A stretch of DNA of 64,000 nucleotides from Branchiostoma lanceolatum (taxonomy: Eukaryota; Chordata; Leptocardii; Amphioxiformes; Branchiostomatidae), in the NCBI RefSeq assembly GCF_035083965.1, contig NC_089729.1, positions 12,139,464 through 12,203,463 of the forward strand, given 5' to 3'. Below, piece by piece: positions 1 to 11,350 of this stretch. Position 1 is the stretch's first letter. The number at the start of each line of letters is the position of its first letter. The translations under genes and the position numbers were made by a program. The notes beneath the pieces were generated by a model that worked only from the letters and a program-made list of their open reading frames with translations, searched no databases and had not been told where the DNA came from.

Positions 1-183
1 AAGAAAAGGAAGCATGTAAATTTGTATGCATATCAAATAACAAGATTGATTGAATGTGTAACATCTAATCAAATTAACAAAGGATTTGTGTGTTATACTG
101 CATGTATTTCCTTTCCTGTGGATGAAGTATAGTACATACTTGTAATATTTATTTTGTGACATCTTTGTGTCTACTGTAACAGT

Positions 184-372
184 TACTGTAAATGCGTGGG
201 TTTTATTTTGCGCTAATGAAAAAATGGTGTTTTTAAGTTCGCGGCAGCGCTAGTCACATACTGCTAACAGTATTGGACAGAAATGTTCATGGTGGTTTTA
301 TGTTCACTGTGAAACGGTCACCGTGAAAACCGCGAACATAAAACCACCGCGAACATTTCTGCATTTACAGTA
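184..372. mobile_element. MITE-like element with TACTGTAAATGC terminal inverted repeats
   Basis: It starts TACTGTAAATGC and ends GCATTTACAGTA, exact inverted copies. Inside, 'gttcatggtggttttatgtt' is mirrored by 'aacataaaaccaccgcgaac'. No coding capacity. Confidence 0.88.
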
Positions 373-1900
373 TATGTAGCAAGCATTACTATCACAAGAT
401 AAATGAATAACCTTAGAAACAGCGAGTACATCCAACTCTAACAAGGACAAACTAAATAAGAATTCCTCCAGTTTTCTAAAGATTTATAGACTCTGAGTAC
501 AGAAACATTTAGAATGCAGGCAGCAGCAAATAACTGTAGTCCTGGGGGAACTTTTCCTTGCCTTCCAACTGACAGAAACCCACACAAGTTAATCCCAGCA
601 ATAACTTCTAATCAGTTAACTGGCAAGACAAACAGCCCGAGTCTACACACACCGGGTGGTGCAACATTGATCATCAAGCCAAATCAAAGTCTTCTAAATG
701 CATGTGAGGGCACACTGGATCTGAGAGCACATTTCAACCACAGAGTGGGCAATCGGAAACGTCCACCAGACCTACATACAGTAGTCATTAGAGAAAAAAG
801 TCCTGTAGCTTTAGGCCATTTGTTCAATCAATACTGTATCTATATCTACAAGATTTTCCTCTAAGTCTAACTTGAGTCAGAGAATTGCTATGTAAAGCAC
901 ACAGTGAGCACCAGATCTAGAGACATTAACCTACTATACACAAGACATTAGTAACCTGGGTGAAATCCACAGGCAGTCACCAGAGAAAATAAGTCCTGTA
1001 TGCCATTTGTTCAATGAACACTTAAAGATTTTGCTCTAAATTGTCAGTCTATAAATGCTACAGTGTGATCGCCAGGGACATTAACCTACTGTGCACATGC
1101 CACCTGAGTGAAATCCAATGCACCCTGCAGTAAAAAAAAGGCCATTTAGCTATGGACATTGGGAATGAAGCCAATCATGCCCCACTAGTAGCCGACCAAT
1201 TACCTCGGAGGTGCAGCGAAAGTAGGCAATTCTCCTTAACGAATTCCAGAAGGACAGGGGGTCTGTCCGCAGTGAAACTTTCCATAAAAGGGCTTGTATT
1301 ATAGAGACAGGAAACATTTTTCAGTGGCAAAATTAAAGGGATGTGTCAACATCAAGTTCGCTCATATGATCGATGACGCAAGAAAAATGCATCCTAGGAG
1401 TCTCCCCCTTTTCTCTTGGCTTCTCTTTGCAGTCAGACACATTCATCATATGAACATTAATTACTGTATATTACTCATTGTATCATTAGTTCCTGTCATG
1501 ATATTGTCAGTACAAACAAAGAATCACTAGAAATTATCCCAATTGGTTTCCTTCGATTTAACCGTACTGGGAGTATTTCAGCTGCAGAGCTAGTCAGAGT
1601 TACAAGTTCAGAAATTACATGAAATTACTTGTTTTGGTACATGTAAAACCTGTAAGATATGATGTCTCCATGCCAGGGTATCCAAGAATAAACACAGAGG
1701 TCTAACAATTTAGTCTAAGTCCCACTATGATCAAACTGTGATGTTACAGATGTTAACCGGTAAGTAGCAGTAAAAAATTACAATTAATTTTCTTAATGTT
1801 CTTGGTGGGAAATGTGAATTTCTTGGCACCTTGGCACACTAAATCAGAGTGTATATCCTTGTCAGTTTTAGGACACACTTTAGACAAATGGATAAGCCAT

Positions 1901-2090
1901 TAGCTGAGAGGCCCGGTGGGCGTCACTCCACCGTCAAGTAAGGAAAGTCGTGTGGAGTGGCTTTTCAAAGGGCACAACACCCTGGGGCATGTCAGAGGAC
2001 CAAACCCTCCATGGACCTCTTGGTTCTGAGAGCAACGCTCTAACCGGTATGCCACACGCCGCTGAGGCAAGAAGTAGTGATCTCCAGAAA
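1901..2090 (-). mobile_element. tRNA-derived SINE, minus strand
   Basis: The reverse complement reads a tRNA-like head (gtggcataccggttagagcg; B-box-like gggtttggtcctc), then 'gttgtgccctttgaaaagcc' and 'acacgactttccttactt', the same plan as the SINEs at 37, 48 and 59 kb. Confidence 0.7.
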
Positions 2091-4739
2091 GGCCAAGGTT
2101 TTCGTGCAGATGGAGAGAGCACATGTACAGCACTAAAAGTAAATTTATACATCAAGTAGCTATAAAGGATTTTAAACAAGGCAATCAACCAAGAACCTTT
2201 TACCCTGATGTAGTGGGGACTTATCTCTCCATTACTGCGGACGTACCTCTGCACTAACCTTAACCTTTTACGTTCACTGCTGTGCAGGCTGGCCTTATCT
2301 TCAGCTGAACACCAACTTTGCAACACATACCGTACATGTATATAGTCTACATCAGATACTAGAGACCTTGCTTTTAGATGCAGAGACCTTCAAGTCCAAG
2401 TATTTGAATGGAGACAATTTGCAACTCAAACCGAGATAGAAACATTTGAATCTCGGTTTTGTCAAATCTTCACAGTTGAGATCTTCAGGGCTTAAGTTGA
2501 CTTGACACACAAGAAAAGACTAATCCTAATGTATGACCTTGTCTCTTGAAGCAAAGACGTTTAGTTTAGCTCTTAGCTTGGATGTTTGAGATACTGCAAC
2601 TCAGTCAAACGGAAGCCATAAATATTCAGTGCAGACACTACTGTGTGGAGATCTTCACAGCTTTCAAAGATTACAAAAAGGAAAGAAGATGTTGCAACTA
2701 ATGAATAAGAAGAGTTTAAAAAAAATATTGGTTAAAGGTAAATTTCGGTAAAAATATATTCACTGCCTTATTAGTGTCTTTGGCAAACAAAAAAGAGGTC
2801 TTAGAGAAAGAAAGGTCCAATGACCTTTATTCTGGAGGTTGTAACTCACAAGAAGATAGTGTAAAAAACGTTAAAATATTGGTAAAATAAAATTCTGTAC
2901 AAAGTTTATATTCACAAAAGAAAATTCAAATGACCTTGTCTCTTGTAACAACGACCTCTAGCCCTTACACGGGAGATATTGCAGCTCATATGAGAACATA
3001 AATATTGGTACGGGCAATTTCAGCACAGCCTCTCTACTCTGAGGATCTGGGTCATCATCGGAAAAACCAATAGTGGAACTATCAGCCATGGTCAGGAAGA
3101 TAATATCCGACTGGGCTGAAAAGAAAATTACGCTGCTTTGCCAACTGTAAATTGCTGATTGGTCAACTCTGAAAATCAGCCGGGGGCTGTGGTGTGATGG
3201 TGTGTGGAGACTTTACCTGCTATCTGTCTAGGACCGATGAGGAAATGATACTAGAAAGAAATCAATTATATAAATTTGATAAAATCGTATAATATAATAT
3301 CACTAGAAACTCTTCCCATTGGATGCTAAAATTATCAAAATCAGCAGGTGGGAAACATTCAGTCTGAAGATTATGATTAATATGAATTCCTCATCATAAA
3401 CAGTGAAAACACATTCTCAAGATTTTTTTTGGTGTGGTTTTGTAATTAAGTCCCTAATACCATTATATATATTTGCAATAAGAATGCCTCTCCTATCAGT
3501 GATAATTCTTAAACACTAGGATTCACTGCAAGCAAATACGCGCAGTTATACAAATTCAAGTAAAATAAGAAATAATAATGCCTGTCTAGATATTCAGAAT
3601 CCATCAGCCAGACTATGGATCAATGTGATATTCATACACCTATGTCTAGTGTCTCCATGTGTCATCCATAATGCAGAGAAAAGGCTGCAGGGCCTACTGT
3701 ACATGTATGAGCAGGTCAACCACAACATGGAGGTGGATATGCCGGCTTACACAGGTAAACAGGATCAATCTCAGTCTCTGACTTTGACTATGGCAGTTGC
3801 AAAATCTATACATGGAGAGTACTGGGGATCAATGGTAGTATCAGAACTATGGAAATAGCTGGAGCCTTTGGGGTTTCTATTTGATTGGAATTACATTAAG
3901 GACACTGTGTTTCAAATTATCATACTGATTGACAATGCACAATAAATTCAGTGTAAATTTTAGACATACATGTAGTCAGCCCCCAGTCTCTGACTATGCA
4001 CTTGTAATAAAATCAACTGTTATTTTGTATATACATTGGAGGGATGGCAATATCAGAACTGCTAAAAAGAATATCTCAAGGTTTCTATCTGACTGGAAAT
4101 TATCACACTATGAATATGATTGACATTGTACATCTACTGTAATTTTAGAAATAGTAGTAAACTTAATATACTGGACCCAAGACAAGACCCAAGAGATGGA
4201 ATTCGAACAAATTCAATTTGGTAAACTGTTTTGACTTTGAGTTGACTACAACACTCCCAAAAGTCATAATTATATGTCACATCATTGTCACATTCAGGAG
4301 TGCCGGCAGTATCAGTATTGAACTTGGCATATGGAAAGGAGTATCATTGTATGGTACTGCCTGATGACCCTTGCTTTTGCCCAATGCACTGGAGTTTGGA
4401 AAGGGGTTTATGACAATTGTGCATGGATATGTGTGCAATTACTGTAAGCTTATAGGGACTACAACTTGAATAACACCCAGAGTTCTATCAATTACAAAGC
4501 TCTCAAGTAACAATTTGAAGAGCATGTAATGCGATTATTAATGATGCTTTTATGCAGGCAGTCATTGGAAGAACTCTTTGCCCTCACATGGAGCAAGCAC
4601 TAGTACTGCAAAGCCACTCTACTAGTATATAAACCATACACGTGTAAAAAGCCTTTTCGCCACTCTGGGAGAATACCCCAGCAGCAAGCCAACGAGGCTA
4701 ATGCATATTTCAGGAGACAAAAGGTAAAGTCTGTGCAGT

Positions 4740-5050
4740 CATTAATTAGCTGACACCCTGCCCCACGAAAATCCTTTACTTCCTCGATTCATTCCGAAGC
4801 ATCTCCGGAGGATTTTGGGTCCCGGCTGTTATCGCTTTTAGAGTGGGCCGGGATTTATCGCTCCGAACCCGTGGTCACAGGTACGGCGGAACGCACCATT
4901 ACACACGGAGAGGCGCCCGTTTTTCACGCGCCTGACAAACCCCGATACTGCAACAGGAGGGGCACCCACCTGCCAGCAAAAGGGCAAAGGTCGCCATTGG
5001 GAATTCCGGCAACATTTTCCCGAGTTAGGTGCACCCCGGTTTTCCAACCA
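4740..5050. other. GC-rich non-repetitive island (candidate regulatory element)
   Basis: An abrupt rise in GC within an AT-rich presumed intron. Frames are open on both strands (69 codons minus, 60 plus) but show no splice-bounded coding pattern or domain. A homeodomain-type cattaattag word lies at its left edge. Enhancer function is a guess from composition. Confidence 0.35.
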
Positions 5051-5589
5051 TGAAATACAAGTTGGCCAGAAGACTTTGCACTTCAGTGAGTACTTTCAAA
5101 GTCGCATTGTAAATGATTTAAGGCAAGGCAAGCAGATGTGGTGAGCATTTCTAGGTGAGCAGATGAGGTGAGCAATGGTGAAAAATTTTAATTCTTACAA
5201 TCTTAGAAATCTATTTCTGCATGATAGAAGTAAATTGCATAGGACATTGGACCACTGGCATTTGAATTAAAGCATCCGGATAATTTTTGAGAGCTTTGTG
5301 GGGAAGATGGTGACCCGTTGATGAAGGTTAGACATCCAGGTAATACGCCAAAAATGATTATTCAAGCAACTGGAAGATCGTGACCGTTTTATCATATGCT
5401 CCGTTTTTCGTCCGCTAACCAATCTCTGCTTGGAGAGTAACATTTTCAACAGTAAGTACTGTAACTTGCCTGGTCAGAATTTTCACCCCCATGAAGAAAT
5501 TTCCCCATTTCAACATCATACTGCTGCCATGCTATAATATCCTCTGCTATATATACATGCATCCCCCTAATAGAAACCCAAAATTATTA

Positions 5590-6090
5590 CCTACTGTAGT
5601 ACCCCAAAATGACACCAATCTCCAAATATCATACCAGACAGCATGGATATTATGGATGTTATAGTTTGGACCGTAACATTGTCACAATATCTATTACACC
5701 GTCAGGCACTATTTAACAATTCTTAAATGATCTTTCTTTCCTGAAATATACAGTCTATACTGTACTATTACCACAAGAACCCCTGCTCTATATCATCCTA
5801 GTCCTCAAAATTACACCAATCTACACATATTCTCCCAGACAGCATGGACATTATGGATGCTATAGCTCGGACTGTAACATTGTCACCTACTTCACTGTCA
5901 GACACAACTAAACAATTCTAACGTCTTTCTCTCCAAAACTATACACTGCACTATTACCACATATACAAGAACCCCTTCTATCTAATATATCTTCTTAGTT
6001 CTCAAAATTACAGCATGGATATTATGGATGCCACATGTATAGCTTGGACCGTAACATTGTCACCTATTCCATTGTCAGGCACAATTAAAC
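5590..6090. repeat. Three-copy tandem repeat, period about 180-220 bp
   Basis: 'acagcatggatattatggat' or near copies occur three times, each followed by 'ggaccgtaacattgtcac' and 'gtcaggcac/gtcagacac' with 'aacaattct' in the first two. Intervening text 'ctattaccaca...agaacccc' is also repeated. Confidence 0.85.
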
Positions 6091-6390
6091 AGGTGCTGCC
6101 AACCCGACACCCCACAAGGCGGGGCGCAACACCGGCGGAGGCCATCAACTAGCAGACACGACCATTCCTCTTCATGACCCGCCCCATTGCCTCGGCAAAT
6201 TAGATTTCTATCGGGCGGGCCGGTCGATCGCGACGGCAAACAGGGAGTAATAAAGCTGCGCCAAGGTCGTGTTTCCGCGCCCTTCGATCTCAACATGGAG
6301 GAACGGTGTCCGCCGTATAACTGATAAGGCTTGTCGCCGCCTTGCACGCGATTGTTTGTAAGGCATGAAGACCATATATCACTGGACAAT
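6090..6390. other. GC-rich non-repetitive island (candidate regulatory element)
   Basis: GC-rich, low-repeat sequence with several CpGs (for example gggcgggccggtcgatcgcg) between AT-rich stretches, directly after the tandem repeat. A 104-codon minus-strand open frame shows no recognised domain. Confidence 0.3.
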
Positions 6391-8291
6391 TCTATTGATC
6401 TAGAAGCTTAAGTATAAAAAATTAGCAGGGATCTCCCTAAAGAATGGTGCAATGGTACCCCCCCTTCTACATTTGTATATATAGTTGCAAGTGAGTGTAT
6501 TCTCAGTACCATCAATCTAAGAAAAAATACAAAATAGAAAACCTTACAGTGTGTGTATTAATTCTAATAGGGTTTTCTATTTATTCTTGTTTCCTAAAAT
6601 GCAGTAACAAAAGTACATCTAAAGGAAAAGCTGCAGTCTTTTGCACTTCTGCCCATTGGCAAATACTTGCTTGTCTTGAGAATTGAAGGCTTTAATATAA
6701 TCATGTATATTCACTAAATCATCAATTTTTTATAGCAAATGCCTCACATACCATATAACGATAGTCTTAGAATTAGCTGACATTAAGTGCAATGCCCATT
6801 CGCAAGTACTACATGTACCAGTCATGACCCTCCTGGGGGTTATTCAGGGAGTTCTATAGCTTCCTCCACCTGTCATTAGCACTCATCAAGGTATCGGGAA
6901 AACATTAAGGGATGGTCGTGTGCAATCAGACGTACAATTGGGGGATTAATTAAGCTGTGACCTAATTTTGCACATCCCATGACATATTGGGGGATGCTAC
7001 ATATTTTTGTCCATGAAAGTTGGAAACAGAGGATGTTTAAATCGTCATGAAGGACATTGCCATCAATTGAATGAAGGCAAATTTGATTGTCATGATTTTA
7101 AATCATATGATTTAAATCTTCTTTAGATCCCACTTTTTTTATCACATGATAGATCTTCAAGATCCATTTTTTAACATTGCATTGCCAACTGTAAATTCTA
7201 AAGTTGATTCATATCATATTAGCTAGTCTTCTTCAGACTCTAAGTACTTTTTCTATAGATATTCAAGATCCATTTTCAATGGCGTATTGCAATAAATTGT
7301 TTTCACAAGATTAGATTGCACTGACGCAAGCTATAAAATGAATATTCTAGAAAATAGACTTGGAAGAAGTACATGTACTAGTACATGTACATGTATTAGT
7401 CATCACATTTAGTACATTCACAAAAAACAACACTACCGGTAATATTATTTTTCCTGCTCTCTCTGGTCCAATAGAATCATCAATTCCAAATAATGACAAA
7501 TTCTAAAGATAGGCCAGCAAATATACATCATTTATCATGTTGATTGATAAGCATTGATATAGATCTCATTTCCCAGGGTATTGCCTCCATTGTTCATTAC
7601 AAAATCAATCTCAATATAAACTGACCACCAGAACAAATACTCTCATCACATTATTACATAAGCCTAGATGGAGATGTTCACTTTAATGACCACTGTAAGT
7701 TGAAACGTACATGTATATCGTTCAATAGCAACAAAAATTTATCTCCAATGATGCTGCAGAAATTGAGTCAAAAAAATTATAAAATTATAGCCAGTGCTAC
7801 TAAAACAACTTTTTCAATCGGGTCATTTCCCTTCAAAGAGTTACAAATATAGAATGCTGATACTGATCTGCACTTAACAGCATGGAAGTCCACATAAATT
7901 CAGCTTCACACTCGTTAACTTTCCTCCTTTCTTCGTTTCTCACAAAGAAAAGCTCAGGCACATTCCATCACCATTGATATTTCCTCCCAGTTGTGAAAGG
8001 TGGAGATCAGTCCCAATGATGTCCTAGACAAGTTTCCATCTCAGACATTGTCGTTTGAAAGATGCGGAGTTGCAAGTTTGTTCAACAGTTGTCAGTTTGT
8101 GAAAAGAAGACGGATACACCCGAGGTGCCCCACCGCCGTTTCTGGTCATTAAACCTACAATCTTCCTCCAAAAAATCAATATGGTAAGTACACCAGCCAT
8201 CATCCCAGCAGACGCAGATGCTCTCCTAGCCAGGGGTGGATCAAAACTGGCATCGCTAATGGTGGACATGCATCTTACGCCAGGAACGGTC

Positions 8292-8520
8292 CCAGAAATC
8301 GCAGGTTTGAAAGGGTCCAGAAATTGTGAGTTTAAAGCCCAAACCACAGCGAAACACACGACGTACATCACTGCACATGTGTCCGACACTCGCTGCCTGA
8401 TAAAGACAATAACACCTGTTGTTTGAATGTTTCCAGAAATCGCAGGTTTGCAGCCGAAACCACAGCGAAACATCGGAGTATATATATCATCACGGCGCAT
8501 GTGTCCAATATTCGCTGACT
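8292..8520. repeat. Tandem duplication containing paired AACCACA words
   Basis: 'ccagaaatcgcaggtttg' occurs at 8292 and 8433, 'aaaccacagcgaaac' at 8341 and 8457, and 'catgtgtcc...ttcgctg' type ends follow both. AACCACA is the RUNX-type core. Confidence 0.75.
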
Positions 8521-8629
8521 TATGAGGGTAATATATACTCCTGCTGGTTGAGTGATTGCAGTGATGCATCCATCTACCTGCCCAGGACTACTGATCTACC
8601 TGCTGGCGTAAATAGGTCCAGGTAATCTG

Positions 8630-8712
8630 TTTCACACCTGTCCATCGGCGGGGACACCTGCTGACTGATACAGGTGTTCCCTCACACCTGTTGAGTTGGT
8701 TTCACACCTGCG
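8630..8712. promoter_or_regulatory. Cluster of T-box-like half-sites (TCACACCT)
   Basis: TCACACCT occurs exactly at 8632-8639, 8682-8689 and 8702-8709; GACACCT at 8653-8659 and the opposite-strand form AGGTGTT at 8672-8678. Each also makes a CACCTG or CAGGTG E-box. Five such words in about 80 bp are far from background, though function is unproven. Confidence 0.45.
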
Positions 8713-8832
8713 CTGTAGCAGCATGAACCTTACAGGTCCATCTGTCCGTCCATTTTTATACAACTAACTTGCTGGGATCTATATGCTTTTTTGGGGGGGG
8801 GGGTCATAAAATTGCTACTTAAAATTATTCTT

Positions 8833-9021
8833 AGGCCATACCAATTTAATTTCTTGGTTAACGGATTTTTATTTTCAAAAAAAAAAATTTTAGAAACAAA
8901 AAAAAATCATGAAATCAGAAGGCTGGCCCAGCCTTCAATTTTCATGAATTTTTTTTTCTAAATTTTTTTTTTTTTTGGAAAATAAAAATCCGTTAACCAA
9001 GAAATTAAATTGGTGTGGCCT
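8833..9021. mobile_element. Foldback (MITE-like) element
   Basis: The arm 'aggccataccaatttaattt' + 'cttggttaacggatttttat' is mirrored almost perfectly by 'ataaaaatccgttaaccaag' + 'aaattaaattggtgtggcct'. A-rich and T-rich inner arms and a palindromic centre (aaggctggcccagcctt) complete the hairpin. Confidence 0.9.
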
Positions 9022-9654
9022 TACCTACATTTGTACATGAAAAGGTATCTTAAAGTTTGTATTAGCTTAAAATGATGAATTTAACAATGAAAATACAAAA
9101 CATCGGCTCCCAAACAATGAGTGGGACAGAAATAAATTAAAAGCTGGAGAGGGCCCTCATTTGTAGTAATGCCAAATCGTATCCATGAATCTTTCTATTC
9201 AAGTCTGCTATCTCATAATAATTAAACCCACAAATCTCAAAACTCTGATAAATCTTGAAATTAAAGTTGCAGTAATACCATCCTTCTGATACCCTCTCCT
9301 GGCACGTTTTCCTTATCAAAACTGAAATGAGAAAGAAAGCCTGGCAGCTAATAATGTACTGAGTGTCCATTATTGCTTCTGGTAGGGAACATTGGGAGGA
9401 TTTACAGGCAATAATGCCAGCCATCTCCTCAGCTGACCTTACAGTTCTAAACCTGTATCATCCAAGACACTTTCCACTTGAGTGAACATCATGTAGATTG
9501 GACATTTGTATGCTCAGTCAGCGAAAAAGAGCCAAGCTTACTCTCAGAGGGGTGAACCTCAGACCACCCCTGGAGTTGATACGTTTTTGAGTTTAGTTCA
9601 GGTGTGAAGAAAGGCTCAATATATGTTAAGTCTCAAACAAAGCAGCTTGTCTGC

Positions 9655-9840
9655 ACATATGGCCTCCTTCGGTCAATACTGACCATGGTAAAATCCCAAT
9701 TGATATCAACCCTCCAGCTTTGGCTATGGCTAAACAGTCCTATAGTGTATACGAGAATGGCAGGTAGGGCGCATCTGTGAGCTGACTCAGGTCTGTTGCC
9801 AAGTTCTTTTCTCTGTATCTGCTTCTCTTCAGCTTGTCTG
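9655..9840. repeat. Dispersed repeat, copy 1 (see 61622-61805)
   Basis: 'tggcctccttcggtcaatac', 'gaccatggtaaaatccca', 'gagaatggcag' and 'gctgactcaggtctgttgcc' recur in order near 61.6 kb. Confidence 0.8.
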
Positions 9841-10989
9841 TAAACACACTAATAAATGCAATGATGAAAGTTAGACACCCAGGTAATAAGAATTATAGCA
9901 GAGCAGTAACTGAAGCAACTGGATAGATTTTTTTTTTCAACAGTCAGACATATCAGGTTGCATCCAATACCTTTTATTTTTTCAGAAACTGAAATAACAC
10001 TACAATCATGTTTTAATTGAGAACATACAAAGTGTATTTGTGGTCAATGGCTTTCATGTACATTTAAAGTATAGATGAAGGAAAACCCTGATTCAAAAAC
10101 CTCCGCTGCCTTGTGGCTATAACCAGTCCAGGAAAAGGCTACGGGAGTAAACCCAGACGGAAAATCAGGAGTGGAATTTAAAGTGTGTGGGGGATTACAA
10201 ACAGTATAAAAATGATGTGAGTGCAGGATTCTAGAAATGGGGTCAATAACATCTAGATTTGTTGAAGTCATACAAAAGTTCACTTGTGTGTATCATGGAA
10301 AGTCGCTCAAACACAATTAAAAATGACAGCTTGCACAGGCATGAGTTAGCAGCCAGGTCAACAGTAAAACCTTTTCTCTTCCCCCAGTGAAGCCTTGCCT
10401 GATAACACTTGAGGTATAGCGCACACTGTTGGACGTTGTTCAATTACAAATGGACCTACAGCCAGCTGAACAGGTCTTGAAAGATAATGGAACTTCAGAC
10501 ATTAGACATTCAGATCACATTCTGCCATACAGAATTCGGTTATTTTTACACGCCTGGATTGATTTTTCAAAGAAACCTGTTTGGTCCAGATAAGAGGCTT
10601 TGCACGCATCAATAACCAATTTCTCCCCCCCAACACAATAGAAACTCCAGAGTGATACCTTAATCCCGCCTGCATTTCAAAGACCAACACGTAAAACAAG
10701 GACATCCATCTCTGGCTGGCAACTCAAACTTTTCTTACCGGCCGAGGTAAAGTCTTTGCGTCTGCTTTCTGGGACTTAAACTTCTACTTAGTATAAAATT
10801 TCCTTCTTGACAGCGGAAAATCTTATTCAGCAGCCTCAAAGCAAGACAATCGAGGGAGTGTTTCACAAAATTTGGGGATGTAACCGACTGTCGTAGTGTA
10901 TGGAGCCCAGCCAGACAGCCTGGCACCGATGTGAGATTACAACATTTGTACCCTGCTGGGCAGTTTTGTGACAAACCTCAACTAATGCC

Positions 10990-11350
10990 GCGATTCATCA
11001 TCATCTGCCCATAAAGATTGGATGGGCACTTATATAATCCTTGTAATAAGCCCCGAGTGCATGACCAAGTTACGCATATTACAGAAGACCATCGCTGGAA
11101 ACAAGCCATTCACGGCTACCTCATTTGATGATGATCGGCTCCATTAACCGGCGGCACAAAACTGCGATGATCAGACGCGTGACAGTGAAGACCTCCGTCT
11201 GCATTATCAGAGAGCTCCTGACACATGAAAGGCGGACAGACAGAATTGCATTTCACGGATCCCGAGGTCCCCTAATCTAGTTCAGGCCTTCTCTATATCA
11301 CGGTACATCTCCATTAGGGGATGCACCACACAGCCCATTCCGTCTGCTCC
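10990..11350. other. GC-richer non-repetitive island (candidate regulatory element)
   Basis: A balanced-composition stretch with many CpGs and no repeats or splice-bounded frame (for example 'cattaaccggcggcacaaaa', 'gatcagacgcgtgacagtga'). It differs clearly from surrounding AT-rich DNA. Regulatory function is inferred only. Confidence 0.3.

Noticed and set aside
8024..8569. 181-codon minus-strand open frame
   Set aside because: It spans the tandem duplication of non-coding motifs, has no domain or repeat logic in protein terms and no splice-bounded structure.
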